Of a stretch of 64,000 nucleotides of DNA, positions 52,209 to 61,200 are shown piece by piece; positions within the stretch are counted from its first letter, which is position 1; each line of letters starts with the position of its first letter. The notes below the pieces were generated by a model. It had not been told where the DNA came from and searched no databases. It was given only the letters and a program-made list of their open reading frames with translations. This stretch comes from Bacteroidota bacterium (GTDB taxonomy: Bacteria; Bacteroidota; Bacteroidia; UKL13-3): contig CANHGM010000001.1 in NCBI GenBank assembly GCA_947460345.1, positions 168,518-232,517 of the forward strand. The letters run 5' to 3'. The translations under genes and the position numbers were made by a program.

Positions 52209-55200
52209 TTATTTTTTGAAAACTTTAGAAGTAATAACTTCTTCGCCGTTTTGTATTCTAATTAAATACATACCAGCAGCAAGTTCTGCAGTATTAAGAT
52301 TTACAATTGTTTTACCTAATTTGTATTGATTACTATTAGTATAAACAGTTTTACCATTAAGATCTAAGATACTAATAGTAACAAAAGCATCAGTAGATAA
52401 ATTAAGGTTTACATTTATTGATCCTGTGAATGGTTGAGGGTAGATACTACTTACATTCATAACAGAAGTAGGATAGATAGTTCTAACATCACTTAAAGTA
52501 ATATTGTCATCTTCATCTACCATTTCTAATTTATAATGAACAGGGCTACCTTTTGCTTTTGATAATACATCAACATCAGTGAATGAATAAGAAGTAGCAT
52601 TCATGGTATTTCCTGCAGCTTTCTTCATACCTACTTTAGTAAATGCACCATTACCGATACTTCTTAAAATGTTAAACTGTTTGTTATTGATTTCACTAGC
52701 AGTTACCCAAGTTAAGTCAGCATTTTTATCATTTGCAACTACTTCAAAGTTCATTAATTGAACAGGAAGTGGGTTAGTAAAGTTACTTGCACCAAATGAG
52801 CTAAAGCTATTTAATCCATTTAATCTCAAATAATTGTTTGTTGCATCAATTTCAGAAGCAGCGTGAACTTTCCATGCACCTAAACCAGCATCAGGAGCTT
52901 TAGCAATTTCCATTGCACTTTCTGATGGGTTACTTCCTAACAATGCATCATCATAGAAAACAGTTGCGTCATATTCATATGCACTTCCACCTACTGCAGT
53001 AAACTGAGTATAGAAGTTCATAAATTGAGCACTAGGGTTCAATCCATTATTTGTAGGGTCAGGAGGGTTAGTTCCACTCCAATATTGAACATTTAATGAA
53101 GTTGGAAGAGTAGCACCTGTACTTGCATGCCATTTTGTTCTAGCAATTAATCTTCCACCAAATGTAAATGTCAAACTATCGTTATTAGCGAAAGCGCCAG
53201 ATTGTCTTGCAAACGGTGGAGCTACAGTAGGTGTAAACTCATGAGCACCAATATCAGTTCCATAACCTAAAGTAGTTCCTCTTGGTGTGTTATTGTAATC
53301 AGTTGCAATATTACCAGAAGTAGTTCCAGCTATACCGTTACCATTTACATACCATGAAGCTTTAGTAGTGTTATTGATTGTTAAGTTACCTACATTTTTG
53401 TTAGTAAATAAACTATCAGCAACAACTGAGTCACTTAACTCACTCCAGCTATTAGCATCTTTACCAGTTGATGATTTCCATGTAGCAAAAGTTCTATCAA
53501 TTGCAGAGAAAGTTCCAATTTTTGTCAAGTTAGAAGAAACTAACAAGTTGTAATTAGAAGTTAAGTTAGTAGTAGAACTAATGTTCATTGAATAGTTATT
53601 AGTTGAACCACCTACTCTGTCTACATAAACTATATTGTTTACGAATCTATGAACTCCAGTAGAAGTACGTCTGTAACCAAATGAACTGTTAGAACCAGAA
53701 GTAGAAGTTCCACCAACATATATAGAATTGTAGTAGTAGTTTAATGTACTAGCTGACACATCATATAAACCATTAATAGTTACATCATTTGTGTTAGAAC
53801 CATTGCTTAATGCTATTTGGTTATTAGTATATGAAGTTGTACCTCCTAATGAATTATAGATACCATTAATAGAAGCTGAAGAATTAGAAGCATTGGTATT
53901 AGTCAATGCATAGATTCTATTTCTAGAAATTAAACCATTAGCACCACTGTTGTTATGGAACAATCCAATTACATTAGCATTTAGTCCATTAGCTCTTAAG
54001 TTATTAATATTATTTCTTAAGATTTCAGGAGAAGCTTGAGTTGTAGAGCTACTTAAACCTATACCTATTACAGCAGATGTTGCACCTAAAACAGTATTTG
54101 CATTTTCAGATACAATATTTGATACTGTATTTGAGTCAATCATAAATCTAGCAGCACTTGTAGCATTACCAGTCATGATACCATATGAAGTACTAGTAGA
54201 AAGTACACCAGTATAACCATTGTATAAGTTATTGATGGTGTTGCTTCTTACATAATGAATGTGAGAAGTTCCGCCTGCTGTTACTAAGATACCACCTAAT
54301 AAAGCTGGACCATTACTACCTGATTTGTTCTCAATGCTGTTTGTAATTGTAGCACTACCAATGTAGTTACTGTCTATAAAACAAGTAGAGCCATTAATAG
54401 CAGATGATAAGTGTTGAATACCTAATACCTCAGCTGAAGTACTTGCTCCTACTGCTACGTTAGTATATGATAAACCACCTATGGCATTGTTTTTAATCTT
54501 AGTGTTTACTGTACCGTTAATAATACGAATACCACAAACTCTAGATGCACCAGTTGCATTATAGTTGGTTACTTGTATAGAACCAGCAACAGCTGTATCT
54601 CCTAACATATTTCCTTTAGAAGGACCATCGCCACCTACTTCTGCATTACCAACTGATAGCAATACCGCAGCAAATGTTGATTGTAAACCTGCAGCATTTA
54701 TATGTACAGATATATTTCTAATAGTATTACCATATATGTATATAGGTAAAGTAGTACTAGGTGAATTTGTTCTAATTGGGAATACTTGGTTTAATTGACC
54801 ATTAGGAACAGTAGCGTCACCAATTTGGTAAATTGAACCCGCAATACCAGAGATACTACCACCTATTTCATTACCTTGAACCAAGTGGCCACCTTCAGTA
54901 GTATTGTTAAAGAAGATACCATGAACATTGGTAGTAACTGCACCTACTGGTAAGTTTATCATAGTTTGAGTAAACTTGTTGTTTAAGATATTCCAAAATC
55001 TATCATTACCTAAGTTTAAAATACCAGCTACGTTAGCAGAACCACTTACAAACACATTCAAGAAGTTGTTATTTCTGATAGTGATGTAGTCGTTTTCTTT
55101 AGCAGCAGTTCCACTAGCATTAATATGAGACAATGGAGTAGAAGTAGACATATTGAATTGGTTATATTCAAATGTGTTACTGTCATTACCAGTGGTTGCA

Positions 55201-58200
55201 GTTGTAGTAGAAATACTTACAGTACCTGTAGCGGTATTGTTACTAAACAAGTTACAGTAACGAATTGTATCACAAGTTGCATCATTGGTCATTACCATAT
55301 TAGAGAATGCAACACTTGAAGTGTAGATATTCATGATTCTAGAAGAACCTGTACCACCAGCTCTACCATCAAATGTAATGTATTTAGCACCATTTAAGTT
55401 GATTGCATGAGCACCAGTTACATTAATCCAAACACCAGTGTCACCTGAAGCTGGTCTGAATGTAACACCTACAGTTGGGCTAGAACCCGGTATTTTACCT
55501 ACAAAGTTTAATTGGTTAGTATATACCCCGTCAGCAATATCAACAGTTACATTTCCTGCGATTCCACAATTGTAAATACTGCTTACAAAACTACTTATAG
55601 TTAAGAAATTTGTATTTGAAACAGGTAAGGTAGGGTTTACAGTATAGGTACCTGTGTAAGGTGTACAATAGGTATTTTGAACTGTATCATTGGTATTGTC
55701 TTGGTCTGCATTACCACCATTGATGTTACCGTTGTATACTTTCATAATAGTGTTACCTGCAGGGAACATAGTTTGAACTGAGAATGAGAAGTTAGCAGAG
55801 TCACATGGTTGAATAGCAACACCTGGCGTAAATGTTTGTGATGTTACAGAACCATTAATACTATAGTTCATCACAACGCTAGTTACTGGAGTATTACCAA
55901 AGTTTTTAACTCTTGCAGTAATTGTGTAATTAGTTGCTGAAGCTATAGAAGTAGAAGCAGGGCTAATTACCAAAGTAGTAGCTACATCATAAGTATTAGC
56001 TGTGTATTCGTCAGCTCCAATGTCTGGAGTAGTAACACTACGGGTAGTATTATCAATATCTACAGTCATTAATGATGTAACTGGAGTACCTTGGTTATCC
56101 ATACAAGATTTGTTTATAATATGTAAATCTGATATAGAAGTAAACGTAGGACTCACCGAAACTGAGTTAGCATCTCTAGATGAAGTAGATTTCCATGTAG
56201 TTAAGGTTGAACATGCAGTACTTGTGTTGTAATAACCTAAAACGGCACCAGTTGAGTACAAATTGTTGTAGTTAAAGTTAGTGTACATACTATTTATATC
56301 TAATCTTACAGCAGAACCACCAGCAGAAGCAGTGAATATGTTGTTATTGATTGTGTTTTGGTATGAACCATAACCTTGTTGGAACCAAGCTGCAACTGAA
56401 GCATTAGATGCTAAAGAAGATGTCATGTTAATTGTGTTATATACATAATCAACTCCATTATCTTGAGAATTATACATTCCATATGCTGAATTGCTACCTG
56501 CACCTATTTGTATAAAGTTGTTTGCTACTAAGTATCTTCTTGCTGGAGTAGATCCTCCAGAGTTAACACCTAAGTAGTAGTTATACATACCATAACCACC
56601 TACTGCACCACTTATTTTGTTACCAGTGATGATGGTTTTATTGGCATCTGCCAATACCATTACCCAATAGTTATATAATCCATAATAATTTGTATATGCT
56701 GAATTAGTTGTGATGGTATTGTTTTTAATTACAACTCCATCTACATATTGGTTCATTATACCCATATAGTATTGATTTGTAAAGGTATTACGTGTGTATG
56801 TAGTTCTTTGAGCAGAAGCACCAAATGAACTACTAGAAGAAGAGTAGTTATATACACCATAAGCACCATTGTTAATTACACATGTATCAAACACCATGAA
56901 GCTAGACACATTTGTTCCAGAGGTATTAGTAGATATAACCGCTAAGTTTTGACCAGTTGAAGTAGTAGTAACACCATTGAAAATTACATTTTGGAATGAA
57001 TCGCTTGATGCATTAGCTGTATAGAACAAGGCTATACCATAAGTGGTGTTTTGAGAATTGATACTTATATTTTTAAATCTCACAAAACTAGCACCAGCTA
57101 ATGATAAAGTATAGTTATTAGTAGAGTTAGCATTAAATGTTAAGATTCTAGTAGCAGCATTACCTGCACCACCATCAAATGTGATCGTGTTAGTTAATGA
57201 AGAACCTGAGATACCGCCTAAAGTTACTTGCTCAGTATATGTACCAGCAGCAACATTTATAACCACCGGACCTGATACACCACCACAAGACAATTGACTT
57301 GCAACAGCTGTAAAGGTTTGGAAGTTAGTAGCCGAAGCAGCAATTGAAGCATCAATAGTATACACACCTGACATTGAAGTACAGAAAGTAGCGTTTAAGG
57401 TATCATTTGAATTGATTGCATCACCAGCTAAAGATGTATACGTTTTAATTGTATTAGCACCTGAACCAACAGTAATATTAGAACTGAAAGTAACAGTTGC
57501 AGTATCACATTGTGCTAAAGCTGGGCTAAAGGTAAATGTTTGAGATACTGGTGATCCTCCATTAAAGATATAAGACATGCTTAAACTAGCAACTGATGCA
57601 GAACCGTTGTTTCTAACCAACACTTTCAATGGTTGAGAACCAGCTGAAACCGGAGATGACGGCGTAACAATTGAAGAAGCTTGCATATCATTTGCAGGAG
57701 ATGTTGTGTTCTCATCAGCACCCATATCAGGAACTGAAGGTCTTGTTGAACCGTCAAAGTCGATAGTAGTTAATGTTGATAAGTTAGTACCATTGTTACA
57801 CACACTTGAAATATGTAAATCTGAAGTAGAAGTGAAACTAGGAACCACATTGATAGAATTTGCATCAGTAGTGATAGTTGCAGCTTTCCAAGCATTGAAG
57901 TTAGAATAAGCAGAACCACCTATGAATGCAAAGTTTGCACCTGCAGTGTAATATTGGTTATAGTTAACAGTTGGGTAGTAAGTGAAGTTATCAACTCTCA
58001 TAGATGGAGCACCATTGTATGCAGAGAAGATATTGTTTTGAATTGTATTACTTCCATATGCAGTTCCAGTGAATTGAGCTGCCCCAGAAGCATTGGTACT
58101 TTGAGAAGTACCTACGTTTACTGAGTTAAATATATAATCTACACCATTGCCATTACCTTCACTTAATCCAACAGCTTGGTTTGCACCAGAACCTATTTGA

Positions 58201-61200
58201 ATCATATTATTAGAATATAAGTATCTTCTAGCAGTAGTGATTGATGAATTTACACCATTGTAGAAAGAATAAATACCAATACCTCCAACAGCACCAGATA
58301 TTTTATTACCTGATACAGATGTTTTATTGGCATCAGCTCCACACATAATCCAATAGTTATTGATTCCATTGTATGAAGTAAATGCTGAGTTTGTGGTAAT
58401 GATATTCTTATTAATTATGATACCATCTAAATATTGGTTATAAACACCCATATAATATTGGTTAGTAAGTGTGCTTCTAGTTAATGTAGTACGTTGAGAT
58501 GAAGAGCCCAATGAACTACTTGAACTAGAGTAATTATACATACCAAATGATCCATTATTAATCACACAAGTGTCAATAACAATATCATTAGAAACGTTTG
58601 TACCTGAAGTAGGAGAACTTATAACGGCATATTGTTGTGAGGTAGAAGACATGTTTATACCATTAAAGATAACATTTTGGAATGAGTCATTAGATGCATT
58701 GTTATAGTAATACATAGCAGTACCATAAGTAGTATTGGTGGCATTGATGGTCATATTCTTAAAACGAATAAACCTTGCACCATTTAATCCTACAGTAAAG
58801 TTGTTGGTTACGTTAGCACTAAAAGTAAGTATTCTTGAAGCTGCATTGCCTGCACCACCATCAAAAGTAATTGAGTTGGTATTAGATGCATTAGTTATAG
58901 CAGGAATAATCACTTGCTCGTTAAAGGTTCCAGTTACTGTAAATTTAATAGGTCCAGAAACACCACCACATGTATTTAATGCAGCTATTGCACTAGCAAA
59001 TGTTGTAAAGTTTGTAGAAGAAGCAGCTATGGTATTGTTAATGGTATAGTTTCCAGAAATACCCGGGCAGAAAGTGAAAGTTAAGGTATCATCTGTATTA
59101 TCTCCATCACCTGAAGCCACACCCCATATTTTCAAAGTATTTGAACCAGAAGCAATAGTTATTTGAGGAGTAGTGAAATTATAAGAAGTAGTATCTAAAG
59201 ATACTAATGAACCAGTGTAAGCAGTAGTTACAGCAGCACCACCATTGAATTTAAATCCAATAGTTGCGTTTGTAATCGTATTACCACCATTATTTTTAAC
59301 ATTTACTCTAACATTGAATGTACCAGTTGAAGTAGGTAATGAAGGAGATAACAATAAGTTAGCACCCATGTTATTAGGAACTGGTCTTTCATAACCACCC
59401 ATGTAAGGTAAAGTAACACTTCTAGGTCTTCCGTCGATATCTAAAGTCATCAACGATGCTAAAGGAGTACCAAATTTCAATGAAGTATTGTTATGAGTTA
59501 ATACAGTGTTTGAAGTAAATGCAGGAGCAACGTTAATAGAGTTTAAATCTCTTGCAGAGTTAGTTCTCCATATTGCAATAGTACCACAAGCAGTAGAAGT
59601 ATTGTAATAACCTAATGTACTACCAGTGGTATATAAATCATTATAGTTACAAGTACTATACATACCATTGATATCCATTCTAATAGAAGCTGCTCCATTG
59701 TATGCAGCAAAAATATTATTTTGAATAGTGTTTTGGTATGATCCATAACCTTGTTGGAAGTATGCGGCAGCAGAAGTATTAGCTGTTTGAGATGTACCAA
59801 TGTTAATAGAGTTATAGATATAATCAACTCCATTATCTTGGTTATTATACATACCAATTGTAGCATTTGCACTAGAACCAATTTGTATATAGTTATTAGC
59901 AATTAAATATCTTCTAGCAGGTGTTGACCCTCCAGAATTTACTCCTAAATAGTAGTTATACATACCATAACCACCCACAGCACCAGATATTCTATTGTTG
60001 GTGATGATGGTTTTGTTAGCATCTGCTAATACCATAATCCAATAGTTATAAATACCATTATAATTGGTGTAAGCAGAATTTGTAGTGATAGTATTTCCTT
60101 TAATAACTACTCCATCCATATATTGGTTTTGGATGCCTATATAGTATTGGTTTGTTAAAGTACTATTACTTAAAGTAGTTCTTTGAGAAGAAGAACCTAA
60201 AGAACTGCTACTTGAAGAATAGTTATACATACCTATTGAACCATTATTAATAGTACAACTATCTATTACAATATCGTTAGATACATTTGAACCTGAAGTA
60301 GAAGAGGTAATTACAGAATATTGTTGTGAAGTAGAAGTTGTACTTATACCATTGAAGGTAACTTTAAAGAATGAGTCGTTAGAAGCATTACCAGTGTATT
60401 GCATGGCAGTACCCCAAGTACCATTGGTAGCGTTTATAGTCATGTTCTTAAAGCGAACATAATTTGCACCGTTTAAGTTTACTGTATAGTTAGCCGTTGA
60501 TAATGTAGAAGAGAAAGTTAAAATTCTAGTTGCAGCATTACCAGTACCACCATCAAAGTTTACCGTGTTGGTAGCAGAAGTACCTAAGATTGCACCTAAG
60601 TTTACTTGTTCAGTATAAGTATTTGCAGCCACGTTAAATGTTACTTTACAAGATACACCCGAAGCATTTAGCATGCTTACAGCACTATTAAAGCTTGTAA
60701 AATTAGTAGATGAAGGGGCTATAGAACTGTTGATGGTATAGTTACCACACAAAGGCACACTTAACGTATTAGAAGTAAAGGTATCATTTGGAGGGAAAGC
60801 ATCTGATGTACCGTTTGGACTATCAGAGAATGCTTTTATCACATAAGATGTATTTGCAGCAAATGTGTAAGCACTACCTCCAGAGAAAGTAACGTTAGTA
60901 GTTGCACCTGCAGCTAAAGAACCTGTCCAAGCTTGAGAAACGATAGAACCACCATTTACTCTGTAGCTTACGTTAGCAGAAGTAACTGTGTTTGTACCAT
61001 TATTTTTCAAAGTAGCTACTATATTGTTTGAACCAGCAACCAAGTTTGGATTAGCAGGAGTTAAAGCTGAAATTGATACATCATTAGCCACACCAGGATT
61101 TTCTTGAGCACCAATATCAGTTGAGGTTCCTCTTGAAGTACCAGCATAGTCTATAAGAACAGAAGATATTCTAGGTACGTTTCTAGAACCATCTCCAATA

